Assembly: GCF_040183065.1 (NCBI RefSeq)
Contig: NC_091117.1
Coordinates: 111,827,001 to 111,891,000, forward strand
Source: Periplaneta americana
Taxonomy: Eukaryota; Arthropoda; Insecta; Blattodea; Blattidae
DNA length: 64,000 nt
Direction of reading: 5' to 3'
This document shows, in pieces, positions 1-11,118 of this stretch (its first letter is position 1; every line of letters begins with the position of its first letter). The position numbers and the translations under genes were made by a program. Below the pieces are notes generated by a model. The model did not search any database. It was not told the origin of the DNA and saw nothing but the letters and a program-made list of their open reading frames with translations.

Positions 1-173
1 ATAATATAATATAATATAATATAATATAATATAATATAATATAATATAATATAATATAATATAATATAATATAATATAATATTATATTATATTATATTAT
101 ATCATATTATATTATATTATATTATATTATATTATATTATATTATATTATATTATATTATATTATATTATATC
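1..173. repeat. Pentanucleotide microsatellite, (ATAAT)n switching to (ATTAT)n
   Basis: Pure ATAAT units run to about position 80 and then change to the reverse complement unit ATTAT, with one or two ATCAT variants, up to about 173. Because the two halves are reverse complements the whole block is an inverted repeat able to form a long hairpin. It continues beyond the left window edge, so its true length is unknown. Confidence 0.95.
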
Positions 174-870
174 AGAAGTTACTGTAATAACATTATAGCA
201 TTATGTCCACCTAGAGAAACTACACTTTCCAATGGTGAAATAATAATTAATTATACAAATCGGTTAATTTAGCTTCCGATATTACTTCATACAAACACAG
301 AAACATTCTCTGTAGGCTATCTTTCAGAGCTTTCGATTGTTGTTGTCCAAGGCCCCTTATAGACAAAGTCATTTGTTTTTTAATTCATTATACGGCCTTA
401 GATGACAGTTATTTTAATTTTAAAACTCATTTATCTCATTAAATATCAGTCCTATCAAAATTTTTCGAGGAATAATACTTATCGAAAATTATTTTTAAAG
501 AAACGTTTGTTATGTAATATTTTTCACAAAAATCAATAATAAGCGAGATATTTCGATTTATTTAATTCAGGCCCCCTTACAACCTCCCTTTTAAATAATG
601 TATTTTGAATGCCATATAGCCTAAAATCTAAGTTACAACGAACTTAATTTATATTCCAATTTTCATCGAAATCCGTTCAGCCATTATCGCGTGCAAAGGT
701 AACAAACATACAGACAGACAGACAGACAGACATACAAACAAAAATTTCAAAAAAGCGATTTTCGGTTTCAGGGTGGTTAATTATATATCTTAGGACCAAT
801 TATTTTTGGAAAATCGAAAATTACCAGAAAAATTTCGGCCACTGATTTATTATTAGTATAGATGTATTAA
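174..870. repeat. Gene-free stretch with a retroposon-like 3' tail
   Basis: No coding signal is visible. Around 655-735 the phrase 'TTTTCATCGAAATCCGTTCA' followed by a run of CAGA units resembles the conserved 3' ends seen in many dispersed insect repeats. The stretch 773-835 recurs in reverse orientation at 20870-20926, and 412-450 recurs in direct orientation at 20786-20826. I cannot assign a superfamily. Confidence 0.5.
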
Positions 871-2262
871 ATGTACGAAGAAGAAAAACCGCCACCTGTT
901 TCATATGAATATTACACGAAGATATTCAATACGAGATTTAATATCGCATTTGGCTATCTATGCTTCGATATATGCAGTGCATGTGATAAGTACCAGGCTA
1001 ATGCAAAGGTGCTTCAACAAAAGTTATCCGATTCTTCCTTATCAGGAGATGAAAAACACAACATTGAGAATCAGATAAAGACAGCACAAGTGGAAAATGA
1101 AGTTCATAAACATAAAGCCGAAGTATTTTATAACAGAAAACCAAAAGCAAGGAAGAACAGCATGAAGAGTGGCATGCACGAAGCTATTACTTTTGATTTT
1201 CAGAAAAAAAACTTATGATGCCTAACTTTACAATGAACGATGTATAATATAGACAACTATCATTCTATTCCTTCAACATCCGGGATATTTACTATTCTAC
1301 TGATATCAAGAAACAGTAGGAAAAAAAGTTTTGATGAAGTGACCTCATTCCTTCATCGTCCAATTTTTAATATTTTATAACCCAAAGTGAAGAATCTTGA
1401 GGTGCTTTGTGATGCATGCGCCGGTCAAAACAAAAGCATTGTGTTTTCCGGTTTTCCCATAATGTGGTGTATGCTACTCGGAGACTGGTTTGCATTAAAG
1501 TAACATTTCCCGTTCGCGGATATTCTTATTTAGAATGCGACCGAAATATGGCTCTCATAAACCAGAAATATCCAACAGAATTACCAGAACATTGGATAGA
1601 AGTACTTGAGAGTGCTCGCATGAAGCCATCTGCTTACCATATTGTTTAACTTATGTTGACCAAGCTATGCTGAGTAACTGGACACTGTACTTGGCACCCT
1701 TGTTTAAGAAGACCTGCTCGATTGCGACAAGACCTATCACTGAAATTGTTGCTTCGATTAATCACCCCCATCTATGATACCAATAACAGATCCTCTTATT
1801 TCAGATGTGTTACCAATTTTATGGGATAAATTCAAAGATTTGCAACTCCTCCAGCAGTTTTGTTGTGCAGATGCAGCAGAATATTACAACAAACTCTATC
1901 GCAAAAGTCCTTCCATTTGAAATAGCAGAGTAAACAGACCTTTCTAAGATTACTGACATTCCTCCTTTTTGTTATTTATTATTTGCATTAATGGTTGACA
2001 TTCCTCCTTTTTGTCATTTATTGTTTGCATTTATTGATGAAAAATTATTCTGGTGACAATGATTGATTAGCAAGAGCTACAGTTTACTACATATCATTTC
2101 TGTAGTATGTGTTGAGTTGTGTAAAAAAAAGAAATACACGAGTTATATTTGCTGTATGTTCTGTAATATGGTTTCAACGTTTAAATTTCATATCCTGCAA
2201 AACGAAATAAATTCGCCATTCCCCCTTTTTGCATTGGACTCTTCAATTTGTTATATTTTTAA
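871..2262 (+). pseudogene. DUF7869-type transposon protein, copy 1 (frameshifted)
   Basis: An open stretch at 871-1218 gives FDICSACDKYQANAK, then a lysine-rich coiled segment and GMHEAITFDFQKKN. A second piece from about 1400 reads LCDACAGQNKS in one frame and FPVRGYSYLECDRN in the next (1416-1649). These blocks (a CxxC pair, ITFDFQK, D-x-C-x-GQN and FPVRGHSYL-like) are in the order I know from multi-copy insect proteins carrying DUF7869. At least two frameshifts and several stops separate them, so it is dead. The 3' flank (1950-2260) repeats the phrase GACATTCCYCCTTTTTG, and the end at about 2214-2250 matches the opposite end of another copy at 52406. Copies 2 and 3 lie at 45-48 kb and 51.9-52.4 kb. 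Family name is from memory; the domain could be renamed. Confidence 0.6.
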
Positions 2263-3214
2263 TTGCTCTCATACTAGCTGGTTTGGTTTCTTTGTATATT
2301 ATTGTGTATTTTGCCAAACATTTTAAAGTCTAACAGTTCCCATTCGTCTTTTTGCCTTTTCGATCAGTGTCCTACATTCGCACCTAAGATTATAAAGAAA
2401 CGAAGGCATTGCTAAGACTGTACACAAGTTTAAAAGTGCTTCAGTTCTTGCCTAGTTTTGTAATATTCATTTTACTGTGCAGTCAACTTATGTTTTCAAT
2501 ACAGTGCGTCCTCTATATTTCTACATAATACATTCGTATTGGAGTTCAACGAGTTTCACTGTTGTCTATACGTGCGCTCTTGTGATTCAGCATGTCGGTT
2601 TCTATTTGTACATTTCACGCTGCAAGAAAATTTAAAGCTTCAAATATTGTCTTAGGTTTAAAGCCCAAAGTCGTCGTTCATATTTTCTTTCTGACTGCAT
2701 TTATAATGATTCTTTGATAGGAAACATAAGCTGATTTAATTATTATCAGCTTTCAGCTATTCTGTTGATGGAGTTGTAGCCTTAAAAAAGGACACGCTAA
2801 CTTTTCTTCAGTCTGACTTCACTTAGTTCACCGTATTAAGATGGATAACTACTTATGTTATGAGTCGAAGTTTCAATTAGTTACATCTTTAGGATCATCA
2901 AAATGTACTAGTTCCCATCGTATAAAGGTGGCAATGCCAGGGAATGGAAACAGAGATACAAGAAGAGTCAAAATTCTTTTGACGTAGAATTACGTCTACG
3001 TCTTTTTCCTCACTAGGAATGGAAGTGACTTGAGAATTGAGACACGTAAAACTGCAACCCCCCTTCATTGTTCACCACGTAGTATTCACCTTGTCCTCCT
3101 AGTTCTCGTATCCACCTTGTTCTAGAAATATGCATGATAGACATAATATATTGACAGATTGGTTCGACAGAACATTTGAATATCTGTGTATTGAGTGTAA
3201 GTAAGTTCACGTAA
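2263..3214. other. Gene-free AT-rich stretch
   Basis: No open frame with recognisable protein content, no repeat unit and no exon-like segment with good splice sites was seen on either strand. Confidence 0.5.
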
Positions 3215-4110
3215 ATGTTCTTTCTATTCCCCTCGTTTACTTGTATTATCTTTGTTCTCCCTGTATTTTTCTTTCTCTCCTTGTATTCCCCTTATTCTCC
3301 TTCTCATCTTCTTGCCCTTTTTGCATTCCTCTTTTTCTCCTTGTATCCTCCATTTTGTCATTGTATTCCTTTTTTATCCTTTCAGGTCTATTCCCTTGTT
3401 CTTCTTCTCGTCCTCTTGGCCTTCTTGTATTCAGTATCTCTCATGTTCTCCTTGTATCCTTCACTTTTTCCTTGCATTTTCCTCTTCCTCCCTGTATTCC
3501 CTTATTCTCCGTGTATTGTTCTTGTTCTTCTTGTATCTTCCTTGTTTTTCATGTATTCTCCTTGATCTACTTTTCTTCTCATTCTCTCTCTATTTCACTT
3601 TTTCTCCTTGTATTCCCATTGCTAATCTCCTCTTTCATTCCTTCTTGTGCTCCTTTTCTTCACTTGTTATCCATGTAGTCCGCCTTGTTCTCCTTGTCTT
3701 TTGCTCGTTCTCTTTGTACATTTCATTCTTCTTTTATTCTCTAATTTCTCTTCACTTCCCTTTGCTTTCTTTACATTTCCCTTGTTCTCATTGTTTTCTT
3801 TTTGCTTTCCTTCTTTCTCATCGCCCTCACATTTCTTTCGTTCTTCTTGTAGTCGCCTTGTTCTTCTTGTATTGCCCTTGATACTCTTGTCTTACCCTTA
3901 TTGTCCTTGCATTTACACTGTTTTCTTTGTTATACTCTTTTTCTCCTTCCTTTCCTCAGGTTCCCTTTTTCTTGCCCTTTCTCTCTTTATCTTCCCTCCT
4001 TCGTCTTGTATTTCTCTTGTTCTCTTTGTATTCCCCTTATTCCCATTGTATTCCCCTTGTTATTCTTGTATTCCTTTTATTGTCCTTGTTTCATTTCTCG
4101 CATTACCCAC
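3215..4110 (+). repeat. Degenerate pyrimidine-only tandem repeat
   Basis: About 900 bp of almost pure C/T on the + strand, interrupted mainly by short TTGTATT or TTGTTC words. The loose unit is CTCCTTGTATTCCCCTTATT-like, about 12-17 bp, and highly variable. It gives long spurious open frames in all three forward frames (rich in F, L, S, P, C), which shows they are compositional and not genes. It ends 277 bp before the first visible exon of the coiled-coil gene. Confidence 0.85.
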
Positions 4111-4386
4111 ACTTAATTTCTGCGTAAAGATACAGTATGCAGCATAGAAAAGCTGTGCCTCTGTAGAATTTTTAGTGTTTGGAATGTTGAATACATATAT
4201 TTTCGTGAAAATTTGAAAATGAGTTTTTCAGAATTAGTACTTTCGCACTAATAGTGTAAACACGTTCTTCATTCGTGCTTTCTAATAACTTGTTTCATAT
4301 ATGCGGGATACTATAACGTTGTTGAAATATCAGATAACTCTTTTCAATTATGCTGGTAAGAATAAATAATTACAAACTGACCACAG

Positions 4387-4557
4387 GTACGCACTCTGGA
4401 ACTGGAATGCAATTCTGAGGAAGCTATGAAAGAGGCTCAGCGGAAGGCAATGCAAGATCTAGTTCGCAGACTGTCCTCAGCCCTGGGCACCGAATACAGT
4501 GAAGCCATGTTGTCATCTCCGGATGGCCTTATACATAAAGCATCTGAACTGGTACAG
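4387..4557 (+). CDS. CCDC170: CCDC170-like coiled-coil protein, internal exon A
   Basis: A 171-nt phase-0 exon (57 codons) begins after ACCACAG and ends before the donor GTTAGT. It encodes a helix rich in E, K and R followed by LVRRLSSALGTEYSEAMLSS and HKASELVQ. The 'short linker plus HKASELV' pattern inside a coiled coil is what I recall from CCDC170, a Golgi- and microtubule-associated protein. The exon joins exon B (12791) in frame across an 8.2-kb intron. The acceptor is weak in pyrimidines, although the C/T tract lies not far upstream. Earlier exons must lie to the left of the window because no start codon or signal is seen. Identity is by remembered family pattern; exon structure is read directly. 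Confidence 0.75.
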
Positions 4558-4727
4558 GTTAGTTAGGTTGCAGCAGAGTATCAGTTTTTAGTAATATTAC
4601 AGTGTAGTATCTTAGAGTAGGCTAATTTCTGATTCAATAGTTTGTGTCTGTCTTTATTTTCGAGCAGTAATGTTAAAAATGCAGGAATTCAAAATGCAAA
4701 GCGTTCAGTATAACTTGTTGAGTCCAC

Positions 4728-4930
4728 CGTTATGGAGAAACTGTTAGCACGTCTGACCGTATAACAAGCGGACCCGGGTTCAAATCCTGGTTGGGACAAG
4801 TTACCAGGTTGAGTTTTTTTTCTGAGGTTTTCATTATGACGATAGAAAATTCGTCACAGTGATAGCCAACGCCCTGATCTCTTGATATTGTACTTGAGTA
4901 CTACTATATTATTTAACGACGTCATCTATA
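4728..4930 (+). mobile_element. Diverged tRNA-derived SINE
   Basis: A B-box-like GGGTTCAAATCC sits in a tRNA-like head (about 4735-4800) followed by GGACAAGTTACCAGGTTGAG, which parallels the body of the abundant SINE found at 27504, 47257 and elsewhere. The 3' part differs and ends near TATTTAACGACG (about 4910-4922). It is an old or chimeric copy inside the 8.2-kb intron. Confidence 0.6.
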
Positions 4931-5229
4931 GTAGAGATAATCCAACATGCCACAGTGGTAATTTAAAGAGTCTAGCAGGCCAAAAATTATTGCTCGAAAA
5001 CTAACTGCTCAATTTTCATACAATTTTTTATCTATCTTCAATTATTGATAGTAAGTAAATTTTACACAATGTGAATGAAAACAGGTCTTAATTCAAAAAA
5101 AAATAAAACTAGCAATTATTGTAATTTTTTTTTCGATTTCAGTGAGAAAAGAAATTAATATTCATAATGTGACGGGCACCTAAAATTGAAAGAGTAAAAC
5201 GAGGGAATATTCTTATTTACGATACTCAT

Positions 5230-5556
5230 TCACAAGTCAGATGCATCCCCATAAGAATCTGTATCCTCGCTGCCAGTCTGTTCTTCGGCAGCACCGAGTA
5301 ATGGAAGCTCGAAGAGTAACTGCAGCACTTCTCTTGAAAACCGCCACGATTTTCCCTCATCAATTTCCCTAAGCGGTAATATAAGTGTCAGAAGACATAA
5401 GTAGCTTGTGGAAAAGATCGATATTTGTGTTTTTTCTTGATATTTTTCTTGTGAAGACTTCTCTGAAACGTCTGTTATTATTCTTGGTATTCCACAGATA
5501 GCTGACCAATATGTATAATACACTGTCCTATGATCTGCTGAATCCTCTATATTCAA
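5230..5556 (-). other. Unrecognised 108-codon open frame
   Basis: An uninterrupted minus-strand frame starts at ATG and ends in an acidic tail (GAAEEQTGSEDTDSYGDASD). The middle has a hydrophobic run STSYLCLLTLILPL. I recognise no family. The acidic, D/S/E-rich segment resembles the low-complexity ends of many transposases, and everything around it is intronic repeat sequence, so it may be a transposon remnant. No splice or promoter evidence supports expression; chance openness in AT-rich DNA is also possible. Confidence 0.25.
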
Positions 5557-7090
5557 TACCCTCTAAAAACCATTTTGGTCATAATTGAATTATGCCCACA
5601 TATTGCTTTCTAACAATGAAGTCTAATGATTTATATAGTTTGAATTAAAAAAAGCCACTGAATTTAAAGCAAAAGGCTTGTTAAAAGTCACTGTTAGGTT
5701 GAAAATTTCCTCTATTTGCCACCACTTACTGTCAAAATCCTTTAATTTGTGAAAGTGGATCTAAGGGATTTTGAATTTATAGGATTCTGCTCTCCATGAA
5801 CGAAGAGTTTATAAAAGGTTGCAGGCATATACTGTAATACCATCTGTACGTGGGTAAATAAAATTACCTTGTGTCCCTTGCTTACATCGCACCTTGGAAA
5901 GAAGACGACTACAAGTGCAAAACCATACTAATGAGATATTTGAAGTTTCATGTGTAATAGGTCCATTTGATTTACAGTACTTCCATACGAACACAATTTC
6001 GCCCTGCCTACAAATTTTAACCTACGGCTTTTGGTCATGTAGAAACAAAGAGATAAAGTTTTTTTGCATTAGGCAGCAGTGTTATCTCAATACATGACAT
6101 TTTTGCACTTGTGGCCCTATTCTTACCAAGGTGCGACATACCAAATATCTGTTTATCAATTGCAAACTCACAAGAAAGGACTTATAATATTACATGTAGA
6201 TAGCTTATTAGATTTATATCTATTCCCGTAATATCTCTGGAAGTGAAAACTTTCCTGAAAACTTTTCTTGCTGTTTTTCCATCGTTTCTGTTGCATCTGC
6301 TTTTATTTAGCATGTCAACAAGTAGTCCCATTTCCTGCTTGAACTCATCCTATTTTTCTCACTATATATTATGGTCGATGTAAGTTATTGTTATAAAATT
6401 TTGCATTTCCTCTTAATTCTTAATACCGATTAGGGGACAATTGTAAATCAATAATCAAGCCAGAGCCTTATTATGTGGCATTGTTGTTCTTTCCTGCAAA
6501 ATAAATTTTCGCTGTTTCTTTCTTTATTTATTTTTTTCATTTTGTCGCAAGTTGAAATGATGCAAGTGAAAGTTTTCCTACAATATTGGCCGCATCTCTT
6601 TTCCCAGAAGCTCTAAGATTCATCTGATTAGCAGAAAGTTATTCTTCTGGCGACCTTTCTTCAAAAATTGTTCCATTTTTTCTACTTTTTGATCTTTCGC
6701 TCAGTTCTCCGAAACGTTTACCTGGACATACTCGACTGCTTTTACTGGCAGACTCAAACTCAAACTCTATGTTTTGTAGTATATGGTAAATCATTACTCG
6801 TTTCATTCTCAAATTTTACATCCTGGCCCAACCATAGTGCATTGTATTTTAATAAATATATTTTTTTTCTAATTTCTTCAGTATTTTTCCCACCGTAATC
6901 GAATTTCCGAACATAGTAGACCTATTGACTCCTTTATTGACTTTAAAATGTCTTCAAAACAATCTTGGAGACCAAATTATTGTCGGATATATATTTGAGA
7001 ATTTTGCTTTCCCTCGCTCTTGCTTCACACCTCGAAATCAGCCCTCAGCGTTACTGAGCGCATAATAATATCTGTAATATTGACAAATAA
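5557..7090. other. Gene-free intronic stretch
   Basis: AT-rich sequence without a recognisable repeat family, RNA gene or conserved protein segment on either strand. Confidence 0.45.
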
Positions 7091-7130
7091 TATTTGAGGA
7101 GGAGGGTTCATTCCTGTACTGTGGATTGAA

Positions 7131-7203
7131 TTCGCCGTAGCTCAGTAGTCAGAGCGCTTGGTACGTAGAACCAAGGACCCGGGTTCGATCCTCGGCGCCG
7201 GAG
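7131..7203 (+). tRNA. tRNA-like sequence, array copy 1 (probably not a working tRNA gene)
   Basis: A-box TAGCTCAGTAGTCAGAGC and B-box GGTTCGATCC are intact. The acceptor 3' strand CGCCGGA pairs with a damaged 5' strand TTCGCCG. The anticodon arm CTTGGT/ACCAAG encloses a seven-base loop ACGTAGA that has C instead of the usual T at position 33. The triplet in anticodon position is GTA. Confidence 0.4.
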
Positions 7204-7486
7204 CGAATTTTTCTCCTCAAATATTAATTGGCAATATTACAAATATTATTCTGTTGGACAAATTAATAAATCTATAATATTCTCATAGCTGCAGTGTATA
7301 TATTTGTACAGATTATTGTGCAAGTAACTGCGGAATCCCGGCCAAACAAGTCACTCAGTTGAGTCCGCTCCTAATATAATGGCAGTTGACATTGGACATA
7401 TACGTCAACATATATCCCTAACATGGAGTCAGGCCACAAAGGGAAACATTGAAGGAGGAGGGTTCGGTCCGGTACTGTGGATTGAA

Positions 7487-7559
7487 TTCGGTGTAGCTCA
7501 GTGGTCAGAGCGCTTGGTTTGTAGAACCAAGGACCCGGGATCGATCCCCGGCACAGGAG
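7487..7559 (+). tRNA. tRNA-like sequence, array copy 2
   Basis: The anticodon loop is TTGTAGA, with T33 and a GTA triplet in the Tyr position, so this copy has the most canonical loop. The B-box is changed to GGATCGATCC and the acceptor 3' strand is CACAGGA, which weakens the fold. It is most likely a repeat component, not a functional tRNA. Confidence 0.4.
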
Positions 7560-7848
7560 CGAATTTTTCTTCTCAAATATTAATTGTGAATATTACAGAT
7601 ATTATTCTGTAGGACAAATTAATAAATCTATATTATTCTCATAGCTGCAGTGCATATATTTGTATAGATTACTGTGCACGTAACTGCGGAATCCCGGCCA
7701 AACAAGTCACTCAGCTGAGTGCGCTCCTAGTATAATGGCAGTTGACATTGGACATATTATACGTCAACATAATATATGCCTAACAAGGAGTCAGGCCACA
7801 AAGGGAAACATTGAAGGAGGAGGATTAGGTCCGGTACTGTGGATTGAA

Positions 7849-7921
7849 TTCGGCGTAGCTCAGTGGTCATAGCATTTGGTACGTAGAACCAAGGACCCGG
7901 GTTCGATCCCCGGCGCCGGAG
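7849..7921 (+). tRNA. tRNA-like sequence, array copy 3
   Basis: The acceptor stem TTCGGCG/CGCCGGA pairs over seven positions with one G-T wobble, the T arm CCGGG/CCCGG is perfect, and the B-box GGTTCGATCCC is canonical. The D arm is damaged (TCATAGC). The anticodon loop is ACGTAGA, lacking T33. Confidence 0.4.
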
Positions 7922-7990
7922 CGAATTTTTCTCCTCAAATATTAATTTTGAATATTACAGATATTATTCTGTAGGACAAATTAATTAATC

Positions 7991-8592
7991 TATCATAGTT
8001 AAAATTAGTTTCAATTGCGTTATTAGCTTCAACGTGTTTGTGAGTTAAATAAACTGGTCTTCTTTAAAAATTTCGGTCTGGTAATATCGCTTCTGTTATA
8101 CTTTTCCTGATAATTTCTAATGTAGGCATATGTTTCCCCATTCTTTGTTTTGCGCTGTTCATCGAATTTTCAAACAGATTTCTGTTTGAGCTTTTATGAA
8201 GACATCTATGGCCAAGTGGATTGATGGATGTGACTTATAAAAATTATCTTTAAAATCTTTATGAAATGACTGCTCCGTTGGTTGTGCGTGGATACCAGAA
8301 GTAGAAGCCCACAGTGAAAAGGAAAGGTAGGCCTACTGTTTTCGGACACGTAAGTTTCAAGAATATAGTCACATAAACTGCTCACTAATAAGGTCTACAA
8401 AGGCTTCTTCAATTTCATCTGAACTCAAATTAGGCAACCCAAAGAACAATTGAAGCAGTGAGATCAATAACCATTTAAGTCCATTTACACAAGTTTCGAG
8501 AAAAATGCAAGACAACTTTGTTTATTCCTTACCTAATTATTATTTTTGCACGTAATATTCCTGGTTGTTTTAGAGATAAAGACAAAGTAGTA
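7991..8592. other. Gene-free intronic stretch
   Basis: No protein similarity, repeat unit or splice-flanked frame was noticed between the tandem array and the next transposon end. Confidence 0.4.
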
Positions 8593-10359
8593 GGGTAAAC
8601 ATTGGTAATTTCGTGATAATTTCATGAAAATTAATTTAAAATACAAATGTGTAAATATATCTTTATTCCCGATTTTTTCATCTAAAAGACGATGATTTGC
8701 TGTACAAATCTGGAGGCATAAAAGATTGGATACGTTCTTGAATATCTGCCAAAAACCACTTTTACAACTTAAGCTGAAAGGTTGGTTATTTCGTGATAAC
8801 CTTGGTAATTTCGTGATATTACATTGATAATTTCGTGAGAGGTAGAAGAATTGTGGAAAAATTCATTAAAGTCAAATGAAATTCTCATTTATTGTTACAA
8901 GACTTCAAACATAGTAATTCCGTCTAATATTCATAGCAAGAAAACATAGAAATAGCAACAAATAATAAGAATGAAATCAAAGTAAAAATTGAAATTGAAA
9001 AGGGATCTTCTTTGCCCTGAAAGGGTGAACACTTTTATTACGGACTTTACTATAGCCTATATTACTAGGGTAACTCCAAAAGTAATGCAAAACATTTGTT
9101 TAAAAATTATAGTTTTATCCTACAGCTTTGCTATTTTCACAGAATGTAGATACATCCTTTAGGAACAAAATGTCACTTTTCTACATAATCTCCGTTCCTT
9201 TCAACTGTCTTACGTAACCTAGGGACGAGGGCCTGTAGACCAGCACGGTAAAAGTCTGGACCAACACGTCTGAGCCACTCTTTAGCAGCGTGCACAAGGG
9301 AATCATCTTCTAACCTCGTTCCGCGAAGGGATCCTTCAGTTTACCAAAGAGATGGTAATCGCACGGTGCCAGTTCAGGACTGTAAGGCGGATGTTTCAGT
9401 GTTGTCTATCCGAATTTTCTGATCTGGTCTGTGGTCTTGTGACTGACATATGGCTGTACGTTGTCGTGCAATAGCAGAATATCCAGCTTCTCCCGATGTC
9501 GTCGAACGCTACTCAGTCGAGCTTGAAGTTTCTTGAGAGTTGCAACATACCCGTCAGAATTAATGGTGGTTCCGTGTGGCATGATGTCCACAAGCAAGAG
9601 TCCTTCTGAATCGAAAAACACAGTAGCCATAACTTTTCCTGCCGAAGGTGTACTTTTGAATTTCTATTTCTTTGGTGAATTTGCATGATGCCACTCCATT
9701 GTCTGCCTTTGTCTCTGGTCCAAAATGGTGGAGCCATGTTTCATCTTCTGTCACAATTCTTGCAAGTAAGTCATCTAGCACTTATCATTGGCACTTAGCA
9801 TGATAACAAATCAAACAGAATCTACACTGAACTCACTGCGTCACCGTTTTCTTTTTTGTTATCACATCTTGTCTTCAGATTTCTAAAATTCCTATTGTAA
9901 TACATTTTATACTATTTTAAAAATTGTAACACTTAATGCTCAACAAAATTTCGCCTCAAACAGCTAAGATTTCTATCAGTAAAGCTAAGCCTATATGGCG
10001 ACTACAGCTGTATCTAAAATTCCAAAAATATTTCCTAAAATTTCATGAAGATATAAAAAATCCTTGTACCAAATATCATATGCTTATCTTTAGTAAGAAG
10101 CCTGTAATGTAATTACAAACATCCACAAAATTTGTACTCCTGAGAAGTCGACGTTAACTTGCTCCCTCCAAACATAAAAGCTCACTGAAGCAGCGACAAT
10201 AGTCACACAAAGCGTAGCTTGTATGTTTCTGGAAACTGGACAACATATGCAATCCCTTGGCGGAAATTTGAATCTCGTAACACCATTGGTTAGTTCACGA
10301 AAGGGCAAAAAAAAAGTATCACGATATAACCACTGCCACGAAATTACCAATGTTTACCC
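8593..10359. mobile_element. Non-autonomous DNA transposon with GGGTAAAC ends and TTGGTAATTTCGTG iterons
   Basis: The left end GGGTAAACATTGGTAATTTC (8593) and the reverse complement of the right end (10325-10359) agree over more than 25 bases. The left flank is TA; the right flank reads TG, a likely decayed TA duplication. The word TTGGTAATTTCGTGATA recurs at about 8783, 8802 and 8823 (as GGTTATTTCGTGATAA and TTGATAATTTCGTGAGA variants). No transposase of its own is seen; a mariner fragment (about 9061-9785) sits inside. The layout resembles other elements in this window at 15061, 46151, 56720 and 60568. Confidence 0.75.
9061..9785 (-). pseudogene. mariner transposase fragment (5'-truncated, frameshifted)
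   Basis: Minus-strand pieces read RIVTEDETWLHHFGPETK, then MATVFFDSEGLLLVDIMPHG, LLLHDNVQPYVSHKT and, further on, EWLRRVGPDF and RNGDYVEK. These are the catalytic-domain blocks of a mariner (irritans-like, DD34D) transposase in the right order; the first Asp (TEDETW) and second Asp (LLLHDN) are visible. The N-terminal HTH half is absent, there are at least two frame changes, and the 3' terminal repeat appears at about 9066 (GGGTAACTCCAAAAGTAATG). It is inactive. Confidence 0.85.
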
Positions 10360-10429
10360 TGTACCAACTTTTAAAGTCGTAACACTTGTGGAAATATCCA
10401 AAATTTAATTTCAAATGAATGGCCAGAAT

Positions 10430-10990
10430 TGGACTTGAATAGTTATTCATCTCACCGATTCAATTTAAACAGCAATTCATGGGTTCACCTTCACTTTTGT
10501 ATAAACGAGCTTATTCTAACTCAGCAATTTGACGGTACCAGCTTTCTCCTAGATGAAAGTGGCAACAATAAAGCGTAGCGTTCCGAAATACTGTACTGTT
10601 CTGGTTACTCAAAATGTAGGATAATATATCAGGATCAAACTATTCATTATATAAAGAGTAAATGCGTTTCCATATGTTTTCATAGCATGCAGTTGAATTT
10701 GTCGTTAGTAAACAGAAAACAGCCTGATAAAACGTATCACATGAAAGGTGTAGAATTGCTTGAAATACTGCGGACTAGTATAAAATGTGCCATCTATTAC
10801 AACAAATTTTCCATATTTCACTAAAAACTGCAGATTTGTTTCACATGTTAGGATTACTGTCATTAAAATGAAAACAAACCGCTCTTCCCTACTGGTAACA
10901 GTATTCACTTCATTTAAATCGATTCAAAACTTTTTAAATGAACTAGGATTTTTCGGTAAAGTCTTTCTACGTTCAGAGTAAATAGTTTGT
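10430..10990 (-). pseudogene. MULE-type transposase fragment
   Basis: The minus frame 10705-10908 contains FVVIDGTFYTSPQYFKQFYT, the 'DGTFxxxPxxFxQLYT' block around the first catalytic Asp of MULE transposases of the FLYWCH-associated animal type. Downstream in shifted frames LTTNSTACYENIWKRIYSLY, ATLYCCHFHLGESWYRQIAE follow the family order (CxxHxxxxxWR-like). Several stops break it. It lies just outside the right end of the 8593-10359 element. Confidence 0.7.
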
Positions 10991-11118
10991 CTTATGTTGT
11001 TAATGTGACAATGTGTCATATTAGAATTGTCTTAGTTCACTAGGTCTGTTCTAATTATTTTAAGAGGTCTGAGGTCCAAGTCTTCTCACGCTTTTCTTTT
11101 GCAAACATAACGAATAAT

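Larger units (their letters stand above)
7092..7990 (+). repeat. Three-copy tandem array of a ~360-bp unit with a tRNA-like domain
   Basis: Units start near 7092, 7453 and 7814; the tRNA-like segments begin at 7131, 7487 and 7849, giving spacings of 356 and 362 bp. Each unit holds, in order, a GGAGGAGG(G/A)TT lead, a tRNA-like 73-mer, GAGCGAATTTTTCT, an AT-rich body, a conserved AACTGCGGAATCCCGGCCAA block and GTCAGGCCACAAAGGG. The third unit stops early at about 7985. Copies differ by scattered substitutions. TATTTGAGGAG before the first tRNA-like segment is the inverse of CTCCTCAAATA after it. Confidence 0.9.

Noticed and set aside
3215..4147. Several long forward open frames (up to 209 codons) in the pyrimidine tract
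   Set aside because: All three frames are open because the sequence lacks purines for stop codons; translations are F/L/S/P/C low-complexity with no protein features.
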